Source of the DNA: Distichodus sexfasciatus
Taxonomy: Eukaryota; Chordata; Actinopteri; Characiformes; Distichodontidae
NCBI GenBank assembly: GCA_032718565.1
Contig: JAVGVS010000167.1
Span: 449,833 to 513,832 of the forward strand
Reading direction: 5' to 3'
DNA length: 64,000 nucleotides
Of the stretch, positions 21,990-33,681 are shown piece by piece. The stretch's first letter is position 1; the number at the start of each line of letters is the position of its first letter. A program made the position numbers and the translations under genes. The notes below the pieces were generated by a model, which saw only the letters and a program-made list of their open reading frames with translations, had not been told where the DNA came from and made no database searches.

Positions 21990-23112
21990 TAGGAATGGGT
22001 ATCAAAACTCGGTACTAAACGGGCCCCGGGGCAAAATAAAAGACCAGAGTATCGACAAGCTCTGATGTTAACTATATTGCTTTCCGTACTACAGAAAGTA
22101 ATAAATCTGATTTTTTGTTTCTACATATGTCCCCCCCTGGACTTTGGCCATAACAGGCCTCCCATTGACTTTGCTGAGCGGCCAGCAGATGCCGACATTG
22201 TTTAGTTTTTGATGTGTTCAGTTCAGTCTCGCGCTCCCTGTCTGTCAAGTCCTTGTCCCACCTTCCCAGTGTGTCCTATTGGTTGATCACGGTTTATTAG
22301 TTCCCTCACCTGGTTCTTGGTTGTTTTGGTCCAGCCCCCTGTTTCTATTGGTTCTCCCTTCATTGGTTGTTCATGCTTGTTTTCTGATTGCTTTCTGATT
22401 GGTTTTCCCTTGTCTGATTACTCCTTTTTGATTGTTTCTGTTTGTTATATAAGTTTGGTCCTTTCCCCATTGTCTCTGTCTGTTCACCCTCAGACTACCC
22501 TCCCTGTGTCGGCATGCTACATGTGCTTTTGAACATTAAGAAGAGTTTTGTTTGTTTGTTTGTGGCCCTCGTGCCTTTTTATGTTTGGTCATTTGAATAA
22601 AATGGCTTGCACCTATACCTCGCCTCGTGTCATGCTGACCGCACCAGTGAAAACATAAAAGCAATCTTTCCCATTTTATATGACCAGCTCCATTGCTGAT
22701 TAAGACGTTAATCTGCCCTTTATTACAGACAAAACTCATATTTTAGCTGATAACTAACCACAACAACCAGCATTCTACTCACAATACAGACATTTATTGA
22801 GAAATGTAGTTCTCTCCCAGAAAGGTCAAAAGCACCTCATTTTATAGGCCAAATTGGTTCAAAATGACCAAAAACTTCAGTATTTCTTCATTTTCAATTG
22901 ATCAGATTTTTTTAAAATTTTGTTAGAGAGTAATCAATAGGAAAGAAGAAATATAGAAAATGCAGTATTTGTTATTAAAAATTCTGATGGATACCAAATG
23001 GATAAATTAGTATTTCCGCCTGGCACCAACCTTATTTTTCTTCATAGTACTAAGCCATAGAAAGCATAACAACTCTGCAAGCCAATAACACAAACACTGT
23101 TCTTACTATTTC
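21990..23112. repeat. Degraded composite repeat, related to 54230-55500
   Basis: It starts AATGGGTATCAAAACTCGGTACT. From 22720 to 23110 it matches the element at 54230-55500: 22725-22820 is the reverse complement of 54605-54790 (shared AGTAGAAC/ATGCTGGTTGTTGTGG), and 22830-23110 is a direct match to 55205-55495 (shared TACCAAATGGAT, CTTATTTTTCTTCA, ACTCTGCAAGCCAATAA). A degraded LTR (22130-22645) interrupts it. Confidence 0.65.
22130..22645 (+). repeat. Degraded solo LTR, same family as 56880-57452
   Basis: Shares CCTGGACTTTGGCCATA near the start, TCAGTTCAGT and CAATAGG/CCTATTGGTTGATCACGG in the body, and AATAAAATGGCTTGCACC with CCTCGCCTCGTGTCATG at the end, with the minus-strand LTR at 56880. 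AATAAA near the 3' end is an R-region polyadenylation signal. The exact ends and target duplication are eroded. Confidence 0.7.
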
Positions 23113-23214
23113 TGGTAGTTATATCTACAGTTTCAGCACTTTTATACTACATAAAGCTAAAAAACCAAACATTTCTACAAGCGCTGGCCAGTTTTCATTA
23201 GACATGTGCTGATT

Positions 23215-23370
23215 TCAATACATTCATTCATTCATTCATTCATTAATTCATTCATTGTCCGAACCGCTTTATCCCAACTGGGGTTGCCGGAGGACCGGAG
23301 CCTATCCCGGGAACTTACGGGCGCAAGGCAGGGACCAACCCTGGGCAGGCGCCAACACACCGCAGGGCAA
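23215..23370 (+). repeat. ATTC microsatellite and dispersed fish repeat
   Basis: A run of CATT tetramers (23222-23257) is followed by GTCCGAACCGCTTTATCCCA and GGAGCCTATCCCGGGAACTT, a unit repeated very widely in fish genomes. Family not resolved. Confidence 0.7.
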
Positions 23371-23374
23371 TTTC

Positions 23375-25550
23375 AATACAGTGTCAGCATTTACACATCA
23401 AACTATGACAAATCTGAGTAGTGCAGGACGTCCTGAAAACAACAACATAAAGCATGTATGGCAAACTTTTACTTACACAATTTGTCGAATTACTTGATTA
23501 ATTGATGAAAAAAATCAATATAGTACTCGTTTACAAAAATAACCGATAGCTGCAGCTCTAATTACATTATAATACACAGTAAGGACTGATGGGAATAACA
23601 ATGTTACAATAAACTGGGTTAGTAACGGCGTAGTTTTGTCCATTTCATGACACTGTTGGTACAGTAAACAATACCAGTCTAAGCATCAGTGACGTGGCAC
23701 CAAATTCTGAGCCCTATACACAAGCAGTCTCCATGGGCCCCTTCCCTATAATAAAATTTTAAAAAATAAATCAAATAAAAGCAGCCTGAGAAGTGCATGT
23801 AATAAATGATGAAGGGAGAGAGGCATGTCCTGATTGAGTAGTCACATGGCCTGAGGATTCTTCTGTGAACCTAGTTCACAGAAAACTTATGACATATAAT
23901 CACTTTACTATACTAAATGAGGATTGCCTTTTTGTACCACTAATTTACAGTGGAAGTCAATAAAACACAAATGATGGAGGTCAAAAATAAGTGAAACACT
24001 GACAGATAACACCAAACCTGCATATATTCAACAGGAGGGCAAAGGTGCATCAAGGATTATTCTAAATAAAGTTAAAGCTTTATTTTCTAATTTCTTCCCT
24101 CTGATATCAGACAAGTAAACTTTGAATCTCTTGAACACAACTTTAAGTTAAGTGAGACCTGAAGAGGTAACTGCAAACTTATCTAACTAATCATAAAATC
24201 CAGTGAGAATTTAAATTGGTATATGATAATAATCACCTCAATTATGATAATATTAAGCAATCAACTTCTTATGATGACACATAACATGATTTTTATGGAC
24301 TATACAGATACTGTCATTGGTCATTGGTTTCAACTGTAATTGGTCATCTGAAAAAATGTACTTTGATTGTTTGTAGTGCTTGAGATGGGCAGATTTCCAC
24401 AGCTGAGATTAAGCATTCATGTTTGCTGTCTGTCTTCATTTTGAATAGCTAATTGTTACATGATTTGAAGAACAACTCAGCCACATAGTTAACTTCAATT
24501 TGTGGTGAAGTAAGTTGAAATAATCTAAACAGCAATTAGTTACCTAATGCTATGCATTAGAAAATCTGTACAGAAATCAGTTGCAGCCATTACAATTTTT
24601 CCATCTTAAGAGAGTTCCCTTTCACTTTCATTTATTATTAAGACACAGTGCTGCATGACCTCAAATGACATTCTTTGGGCAAAGTGGCTATTTCAGGGAA
24701 GAAGTGGAAGGACTTTAATTTCTGAAGTGAGATCTTTCCTCCCCTAGATGTCAGGCACAACTACAGTACCTCTCAGTTTCATGAATGTGATATGATCATT
24801 TTTACTCAGTTGACTATTTCATCCTAAGATAAAAATTTACAGACTTCTGTTACAGAAGAAATACTGCTTGCAAACTGAATTAAAATACAACAGTAGTTAC
24901 TATTAGGAAACCAACATAAATAGGAACCATATACACATATAGGTCAGGTGTGTGGTATGTTAAGGTCTATGACTTATTCATATACACTAATTTGACCAAT
25001 ACCTCACAAAAGCACGCACAGACTGTCTCACCTAAAAATACTGCCATGTTCAGTCATGTAAAGAAGCCTATAAAGAAGAAATGTCATGTGCTTATTGTAA
25101 GTGAGGTAAAAGTTCAAAGTAATCATGCTACTAATTCAAGGTCATATAGCTCACCCCATGGGTTCAGGTTTTTTCCCCATGTCTGTAACATGGAACATCC
25201 TGCCTGTATCAAATCTGAGCATCCATGGTAGGAGGTCCAGAAATATTTTAACTTTAGGTGTCAGTATAGAAGCCTCCCTTTTAGCAGCTCTGATACAGAC
25301 ACAAAGACATGGCATAGAAGCATGTTGTGCATTTATTGCTAACATGTTTGTCCTCTGTATTGCATTATTTCTGTCTTGTGTAAGCCAACTCAGGAATGTA
25401 AATATGCAATGTGTACACTGTAACATTATATATAAAGGGTTAAAACTCACACATAGCTACGACTTACTGGCTAATAGCGATGGGCTTCAAAAACCAGTAC
25501 TGGCATCCCTGCTTTTATATCTGGTAATGCACCACTTCAGATTGACACCT
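23375..25550. other. Unassigned stretch
   Basis: No exon, RT, transposase or RNA gene recognised over about 2.2 kb. AT-rich, presumably intronic or intergenic. Confidence 0.5.
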
Positions 25551-25556
25551 TTTCAG

Positions 25557-26760
25557 AATTGCAAGAAATAATTGTATTTCAAGCATGTGATGATAATTTG
25601 TAAGTAAATTCACCTGTAGCAATTAACAGGTGCTGACAATATAGAAATTACCACTTGCTACCAGTTAAAACCAGTTATTGAGTGTCTGTACCACACTGAC
25701 TATGGAGAAAAGAAAGAAGAGCAAAGAACTGTTTGAGAACCAAAATTGTGGAAAAGCATGGACAGTCACAAGACTACAAGTTCATCTTAATGTTCCTGTG
25801 TCCACTCTGATTAACACTGTTAAGAAGTTTTCAGCCCATGACACAACAGCCAATCTTTCTGAACGTGAACGAAAGAGTAAAACTGATGAAAAGTTGCAAC
25901 AAAGGATTGTTGGAAGGGTAGATAAAGAACCTCAATCAACTACCAAACAAATTAAATCTGACCTGCAGGCACAGGATACAACAGTGCCGGCTATTATAGT
26001 GGAAGACCCAGAAGGACCCCACTGCTAACACAGAAACATAAAAAACTAGACTGGACTTTGCTAAAACGTACCTGAGAAAGCCACAGTCCTTCTGGGAGAA
26101 TGTCCTGTGGACAGATGAGACTAAAGTAGAGCTTTCTGGTAAAGTGCATCATTCTACTGTTTACTGAAAAACAAAATGAAGAAAGAAAGAAGAAAGGAAC
26201 ACAGTGCCTACAGTCAAACACGGTGAAGGTTCACTGATGTTTTGTGGTTGCTTTGCTGCTTTGGACACCGGATGTCTTGACTGTTTGTATGGTGTTATGA
26301 AAAGCACCCAGAAATGGTTAAAGACCAAGCGCTGGGGAGTTCTGAAGTGGCCATCAATGAGTCCAGATCTAAATCCCATAGAGTAGCTGTGGGGAGATCT
26401 CAAAACAGTAGTTGGGAGAAGGAACCCTTCAAATCTGAGAGACCTGGAGCAGTTTGCAAAAGAAGAGTAGTCCAAAATACCAGTAGAGAGAAGTAAGAGA
26501 CTTAGTGAATGTTACAAGAAGCAACTGACATCAGTTATTTCTCCCAAAGCTGTGCTACCAAATATTAAGTTGAGGGTGCCAATAATTTTTTTTTTGGAAT
26601 TTTTGTGTGGAATGTCTCAGATTTGCTTTTTTTCCTGTTTTTGTGTTTTCCTAATGCAATCCAAAGAAATAAACATGACAATACCAAAGCATTTGTGCAG
26701 CAATTTTATGGGTGCGTTATATTGGTTTTAGGGGTGCCAATATTTTTGGCCATGACTGTA
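25557..26760 (+). mobile_element. Tc1/mariner relic, left end lost
   Basis: The right terminus GTGCCAATATTTTTGGCCAT then GACTGTA is typical of a Tc1 family of fish. A matching left terminus is absent. It carries a broken plus-strand transposase. Confidence 0.82.
25700..26500 (+). pseudogene. Tc1 transposase relic
   Basis: The N-terminal region at 25702-26025 has MEKRKKSKELFENQNCGKAW and TTKQIKSDLQAQ. After several frameshifts and stops, GEGSLMFCGCFAALDTG is seen at about 26223 and SPDLNPIE at 26360-26386, followed in frame by a stop. Inactive. Confidence 0.85.
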
Positions 26761-26764
26761 GATA

Positions 26765-29540
26765 CTACTACAGGTCAGTACAGAAACGCTGATACTCTTG
26801 GACAAACAGTGCAGCTTATTGGCATTACTGTGCAATTTATTTAGTCTTACATACAGGCGTTTTCAAATTTCTAACCACCAACTAATAGTGACCATACTGC
26901 TGCTGTACAGTGGTCACAAGTTTGCTAGCTGTCTTGACATTCCATGCTTTTGTAATGGTGGATAAAGTAAAGCATTCTAAAAACGTCTTGAAAATGCAAA
27001 TAAATGCACAGTGAAAAATGTCTGCGGTAACACAAACAACTTGAAAGACTCACAAATACAGCATTTTATAAATGTAATTTATCCATTAAGCATGCAGGTG
27101 TCATTTAAAACATATCTGTCAATAAACTCGTACTTGGACGTAGCCATAATAGTGCTGGTGAAAACTTTTTCCTGGCTTTAAGGCTTCTTTTTCATGTTTC
27201 TGAGGAAAGATTTATTGTTCAGCCACTTTTCCATGAAAATAAAGACACAGCACTTCAGATGGAACAGATGGAAGTGCCAGTCGGACCGGGTTAGCTTTCA
27301 GCCTAGCTCTAGCGCCTGGGTTATCTTCCTGAGATGACATTTGAAAGGGTTATAATGATGTTTCTGATTGAGCCTAAACAACTTCTCTATTTGTGAAAAT
27401 GTATGCAGCTGCAGCAATGATAATGTCAAGTAAATGAAAATTGCTATTCACTGATTACACCTGACCAATCTCCACTTTGCTTCCTTCAGATTAAGCCAGG
27501 GTGGAGCATTGACATTTATATTAACCACACTGGAAGCAGCCATTATTATAAGCACAAGTGTCACTAATGATATTTATGAACACCATGACACCATGTGATG
27601 CCACCTATAAGTCATGATATCTCGGCAATGATACAAAAACCAAAGACCACATTTAACACCATAAGCTGCTAACATGGTATATATTTTTTATAATATCAAT
27701 AATATAGTATTCATGCTATTTAGATACAGACTTGGAAAATAGCTGTAAAATGACATGAGGGCTATCTCTGTGCAACTTATATTAAGGGAGATACAGCTAG
27801 TTTATTTTAAAATTCTGTCTTTAAAAAAACCCAAAGAATTCTGTTTCCCCAGTACATGTTCATGTAAAATGTTCAGTTAATTTTATACTGATTTGAGGTT
27901 ATATCGCACAGCCCTACCTTCATGGCCCAATTTCCTGTTTCAAGGTATTCTGTGATTGGAAAAGTGCAGGAATCCTTCAGACTGTGTGCAGTGTAAAGCC
28001 TTGTTCACACAATACACAATTTTATGGCTGTTTTGAGTGCCAGAAAGGTCGCTGACAAAAGCTCTCAATTTGGAGAAACTCCATGTTTGTTTGGCAATCA
28101 ACCATTGTGCTGTGTGAACATAGCAAAGACGTAATCAAACAAGCTTGCCGACAAATCACTGAATCAGACCAGATATCTAGTCTCAGTCGAGCCATAGCCA
28201 ATGAGAGCGCAAGACAATAGTTAACGTAAAGAAGTTGTGGACCTCACCTCAGTTTACAGAGCAAAAAAACTTGATACTGTATTGTTGCTTTTTCTGTATG
28301 GTTTTCCTAAGCTAATCATTGTACAAACAAGATGTAGCACTTGTTTTTGCTGGGTGTCCATTTCGAACTGTCTGTTTCACATGAGGGGTGTGTCATTTCC
28401 GGTATAGATTCTCACATGGCTTTTTTTGTGACAGATCATTGTTTTAAGGATCAAACAAACCAATCAAACAGACCAATCATGCGGTTGGTGACCCCCTGTC
28501 ACCACTCTGTTCCCATTACACAACTGTCTGGCTTATGATAAGAAGTCTCGAGGTTGTCCAGTGTGTTCTGTAATGTAAGCTGACAAGTTTAAGAATCAAG
28601 TAGTATGAACAAGGCAGTAAGAGACAGCATTTAATTATTTTATTATTTTAACATACACCTTTACTGTTTTAAATATGTTGTTTATAAATAATATAAATTG
28701 TGTTCAATGAAAAAAGCTACAGAGACGTTTCAAATGAACATTTTAGAGCTGTAACTGTGATACAGCAATACCATAAAACCATGATATTTTTGCTTAAATA
28801 CTGTCAGAATCTTATATCGGCCTATGCCTAGTTGGAATAAATGAGAGTTAGATATCATTCCTCAGGTCTGTCTCTGTCTGGGAGTGGACTGGCTCAGGCT
28901 GCCAAAGCCATCCATCACATTGCTTGCACAGTAGCTTATCTCCTATATCGACACCACACGCAGTTATTATGGGCCAGGTGTGATGTGGACCTAACCCCAT
29001 TGCAATGCCAAGCTGATAGAATACTGGTGGTCCTACATCACTATATGGTCACATCACCAAGGAAAAATAACACTGCAATGTTTTTCCTGCAGTATATATG
29101 TCAACCTAAAAATACAGGATTAACCTTATGGCTTGTATAGCAGTATTTATAAGGGAGTAAGCATTTCAGATTGTTTGGACTATGCATCTGCACATTTTTT
29201 AATTAAAAAAAGGGAATAATAATGTTACTCTAAAGTCATTTTCAGTAAACTTTATCCAGAACTATGAAATCTGAGTTAATTATGCTATATCCAACTTCTC
29301 TTTATATCAGTCATGAGAAGCAAGAAACAGTGAGATTTCCTTGTGTTTCAACAAGCAAATAGCTGCATCATGATGTGCTTGACTGAACCTTAACTGGAAA
29401 TGAACCTCCTGCAATATGAATTTTACACATGCGCACATAGCCATGACTATTCGGACAGGATATATCATACAGCCCTAATTCAGACAAGACCAGAAGGACC
29501 ATGTGCTTTCTATATTTAATGGGGATGCCATTTACGGAAT
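26765..29540. other. Unassigned stretch
   Basis: No coding region, RNA gene or mobile element recognised in 2.8 kb. AT-rich. Confidence 0.5.
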
Positions 29541-29544
29541 TAGA

Positions 29545-29548
29545 GATT

Positions 29549-29580
<32 letters not shown>

Positions 29581-29582
29581 TA
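29545..29582. repeat. (TC)n(AC)n microsatellite
   Basis: TC dinucleotides followed by AC dinucleotides at the left border of the CpG-dense region. Confidence 0.92.
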
Positions 29583-29639
29583 ACGTGGAAACCATGGAGC
29601 CACATGGTTATTTGCACAAGATCTACCAGGTGACTCTAA

Positions 29640-30620
29640 AACGACTAAATAGCCGTCCCTGGACGCCACGCTGCTTTCGAGCGCATTCTGTTTGCGAAAC
29701 CCGCCAGTGTCGGCTGACGCACTCTCGATAAAAATGACTGTACCAATTGACACACGGATGACCGGCCACCCGAGCCATCAATAATGCAAAAGATGGGACC
29801 GAAGAGCGATTTTAGTTCCTTTATGTCGAGGGCCATGAGACGCGACGCGTCAATTCTCTGTTTTATGCCGCAGGTGTCTGCACGTCCCTAATGGCATTAA
29901 CCGAAGATGAGAGGTTCGCGAATGGGATGCACAAATCGAACGGCTCCGCCCGCGCATCGAATCGGACGCTCGTCCTGCCGTGTGACGGGCCGGGAAGCTT
30001 TTAGTCTGCGAAATGGTCGAAATAAGGCCGGTGTGATGTCTTTGTTTTGAGATAACAGAGAATCAGCAAGGAACCGATTAATGATCAGAGCGATCGGAGC
30101 AGTGTCTCCTTGAGCGGTAGCTATGGGTGTGGAGGTTGCGATCGTGCTTCGAGGAGACGAAAACGCCGCATACTGTTTGGTAACGGAACCAAATGCTTGC
30201 GGGTGATCGTGTGGGTTTGCTGATTTCATACGCGCGCTGTGAATTCATTTATTGTCCTTTATGATACCGACGACACTAAAGCTGGTCAACGCATCCCCAA
30301 CCCGGGTCCCACGCCTGTTAGGTCTACTTATTTCTCCAGCGTGCCCGGTTTCGACATCGGTTAAATAATCTGCAGTCAGCCCGAAATGAATTAGTGAATG
30401 CGAAAACGATACGGAATTACCTTTCTGCCATAATTCCCCGTATTCCCGTTAAAATACAGATAAGGTAATCCACAGGACGTCTTTCATGGTGATACGGGCT
30501 CTGCCACCGCAGTACAGAAAGCAATCGGAGCACGCGCCGTCGTCCCCGCGTCTCCGTCACCAGCGACAACCTGACGTCATTTTGCGCTCAGCGTGCCGCA
30601 CGCCAAGAAGTGGACCAGGA
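29640..30620. promoter_or_regulatory. CpG-dense region, candidate arhgap39 promoter/first exon
   Basis: CpG frequency is far above the flanks. It contains a perfect CRE, TGACGTCA, at 30572-30579. On the minus strand GGCAGAAAG followed by GTAATT (donor at 30420-30419) could end a 5' UTR exon. As the arhgap39 exon lies further left on the minus strand and c8orf82 starts 0.8 kb to the right on the plus strand, this may be the arhgap39 start and part of a divergent promoter. No coding exon for the missing arhgap39 N-terminus was found. Inferred from base composition and position. Confidence 0.5.
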
Positions 30621-31221
30621 AAGCGTTGCGTGTCTGTATTGATATTAACGAATTGCTGCATATGTTATTTAATAGTCGGTAGGCCATATATTAACTTTGT
30701 AAATCCTGCTACATTTCTTCTACACACGACTATTCAACTTTTCAAGTAACATTTGCATTTAAACATTAAAGCAACAGCCCAGCGAATACCAAACTAAATA
30801 AGCAATACATTGATAATTAGCTAATCAGCTGCGTCAGGCAGGGCTGTGAAAAGCTGTATCGTGGAAGAGCACCGCGCTTTATAAGCAAAAATGTGTCTAT
30901 AGGCAGTTTTTTTCAGTGCACTGTTAGTTCGCAGCCAGCGCCATCTAGTGTTTAAAGTGAATTTCATTCCTACTAAAGCTTTCTCAATTCGACGTGTTTT
31001 ATGGCACGACTCTGAGTTTACCGGCGGGACTAATGAGCGGTATCATGTGATTCCGATCCGTTCGGCACATGTTTGTTCAATGTCTTTTAAAATGATTCAA
31101 CTGAGCTGCTTAAACTGAAATAGGGCAAGGACATAACGGTTTTTTGAGTGCGGTATGTGCAGACCGCGTCGAGCAAACGTTACGAATTGGGTATGGGCAG
31201 TAGACACGCCTTCAAACAATG

Positions 31222-31260
31222 TGACGTCATGTAGTGCGACTTACACAAGTCACGTGACTT
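31222..31260. promoter_or_regulatory. CRE and palindromic E-box upstream of c8orf82
   Basis: A perfect CRE (TGACGTCA, 31222-31229) is followed by the 14-bp perfect palindrome AAGTCACGTGACTT (31247-31260), which holds the USF/TFE-type core TCACGTGA. They lie 150-190 bp before the c8orf82 start codon. The region is CpG-rich with no obvious TATA box. Confidence 0.6.
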
Positions 31261-31407
31261 TGCTCACTCTGATCCGCGACTTGAAGCGCCGCTTCGAAAC
31301 TGGTTTTAAAAGGTTTGGAATTGCCATTTCTAGGTTAGCCATTGCTAGCTAGCTGTCAGTGTACGAAAAAGGAAATATACCTGTAGTCTGTGACCTATGA
31401 TTTAGCA

Positions 31408-32561
31408 ATGAATGCTGTTAGGATGTTATTTTGTGAGAGAGGTGCAAGATGGCTTCAGTTGTGGTGGGGACCGCGTACAGTGTTTTTGCGAGGACAAAGC
31501 TCCTATACGCAGGGACAGAGTCCCGAGCCTCGCATTCGGGAATACTTCTATTACATTGACCATCAAGGCCAGGTAAGTACGACAGTGTGATTAATTAACT
31601 GAGGGCTAAAACTTGATCCTAATAGTATAGTTTTGGTTTTAGTATACAAGCGATTGAAATACAGGCTGTCCACAGCTTTCAGAATATTACAGGAAATGAT
31701 TTTATTCACATATCCACGGTGGTATTACGGCTTCTCATTCTTCTTCTTAAAACAGCTTTTCCTGGATGACACTAAGGTGAAGAACTTCGTCACTTGTTTC
31801 AAAGGTGAGAGGTTAGGGCTGTTCTCTCAAAGCACACACACGAGATACCTTTAATAACCTATGTGGTCGGCATTGAGAGTTCAGGGTGGTTTGAGTCGGC
31901 ATGCTTCATGGTTCGTTTTGGTTAAAACTTATAAATATATATATTTTTAATTAAGTGAAATGAGCTGTGGATTTTCTAAAAAGGTGCCTGGAAAATTGCA
32001 GAAAACTGAAAACTAAATGATGTTGGCGTGAGATGCAAAAAACTGCAGTATATTGTTGATCTTTTACCTTATTTCTCTCTGCCATCAGATAAGAAGTTTC
32101 TTGTGTTCTTCTTTAAACATCTTAAAGTCAATCTGAGTGGCCGCTACCAGGAAGACTTTCCCTTTCTCTCTTTATGTGGCCGTGAGAGGAACTTCATGCG
32201 TTGTGAGGATCACCCAATTGTCTTCACTCACCTGTTATCTGAGAAGGATAATGATGAGAGTCTATCATACTGTGGAGGTGGAGACAAGCTGACAGTTCCA
32301 TTCCGACCGGAGTCTTTATTCATGCATCCAGACAGTGGCAGGGTATACCACCCTGCTCCTGAACATGCTGGAGGTGTTGGATTAATACGGTCTGCACTGG
32401 CCATTGAACTCAGCCCACACTTTCATTATTCATCAGCTCAGGACAATACTGGACAGCCTACTCATTTCCTGTGGGCTGGCCAGCTTCACCAACTAACCAA
32501 TGAGCTGTCCAGACAGTTATTTTTGAAGCAGACCCATGTGGGTGACAAAAACATTTATTAG
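31408..32561 (+). CDS. c8orf82: C8orf82 homologue (UPF0598 family), 3 exons, complete
   Basis: A small conserved metazoan protein of unknown biochemical role. The human protein is reported as mitochondrial. Exons: 31408-31572, 31756-31804, 32089-32561, all with GT donors and AG acceptors; joined length 228 aa against 216 in human. Residues 1-30 are basic with no acidic cluster apart from one Glu and fit a mitochondrial presequence. The conserved part starts SYTQGQSPEPRIREYFYYID, then LFLDDTKVKNFVTCFK in exon 2, then SGRYQEDFPFLSLCGRERNF, RCEDHPIVFTHLL, SYCGGG and RVYHPAPEHAGGVGLIRSAL in exon 3. The start at 31408 was chosen as the first in-frame ATG; a second Met follows five residues later. 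It is followed 1.1 kb downstream by naprt on the same strand. Confidence 0.95.
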
Positions 32562-32782
32562 TTTTAAAGCAGCATTTTGATTAACAAATTACTGTCAGTG
32601 AAAAATTAGAGATATGTGATTGAATGGAAACTTGATTAATACTCTGTCAGTTATTTTATTTATTATAATTACAGATTGAATGAATAATGTTGCACAAGAA
32701 TAAGAATTATAGCATTAAATGTGTTAATTTAATGTCAGTGTTAAAACAAAGGAATGATCTTGATGTAACAGTTGGTGATCTT

Positions 32783-33000
32783 GATGGGGCAGTTGGTGGC
32801 GTAACAGTTGGACGCTTGCCCCTTGATCAAAAGGTTGCCGGTTCAAATCCCAGACTGCTAAAGTTAGCAGTGAGGTACCATGAGCAAAGTACTGTCTCCA
32901 AGCACTAGTCCTTCATGGATGGGTTAAATGCAGAGGTTACATTTTGTTGTGGTGCAATGTGTGCTTTGCTGTGTTCACAATGACAAATACTCACTCACAT
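32783..33000 (+). repeat. tRNA-derived SINE between c8orf82 and naprt
   Basis: A-box-like TGGCGTAACAGTTGG and B-box GGTTCAAATCC, spaced as in a tRNA, then GTGAGGTACCATGAGCAAAG and GTTCACAATGACAAATAC. The most complete copy of the family also found at 3630, 13755 and 37190. Confidence 0.8.
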
Positions 33001-33004
33001 GCTG

Positions 33005-33680
33005 CTGGCATGAGACATATTTTGGTGTTTTTTCAGTCAAAATTTAGTTATTTTTATTTTCTTCATTGCCTATTTAATATCGAAGATGTCTAAAGTGTGA
33101 ACAAACATGGAATTAAGCAATAAACAGAAGTGTTTAACAAAGCAGTATTTGTTTTAGATTCTTCAAGATAGTGACCCTTTGCTTTAATGACTTTGCTTTT
33201 GACGAATCCCCCCCACTCCCACTATTTATCATGTAAAATATTAGGGCCCCCAACCCCTTACATTACAAATGCTTCTGACGCCTCTGGTCAGATTTATGAC
33301 ATTTACTTGGATAGGTTTTCAATTAACATGTGTGCCTTGTCAATAATAGTTTCTGGGCTTTCTTGCTTTTTAAGTTGTTTGGGACCATCAGTTTTGTTCT
33401 GCCTAGGTAGGCTATATTTCTACCCAACATTAGGGCAAGAAGCACTCAACTAAGTAAAGAGAAACTACAGTCCATCATTACTTTAACGTCAGTCAGTTCG
33501 GAGACTTTCAAGAACTTTGTATCTTCAAGAAAGATGAAGAGTTAACACTGCTGCAGAGGATATACACACTTCACAAAGCTAATCTCGGGAGTACACAGTA
33601 AACATAAGGGGAGGAGCCGGGTAGAGATGTCCCAGAAATCCGCTGCCAACACACCTCTACCGTCTACTGGGATGACTGAA
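33005..33680. other. Intergenic and naprt 5' flank
   Basis: No gene. The last ~100 bp before the naprt ATG contain GGGGAGGAGCCGGG (33609), a GC-box-like site, and no TATA box. Confidence 0.5.
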
Positions 33681-33681
33681 C

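Noticed and set aside
29897..30229. 110-codon minus-strand frame in the CpG-dense region
   Set aside because: Stop codons are rare by chance in CpG-rich DNA; no domain, and it does not match the expected arhgap39 N-terminus.
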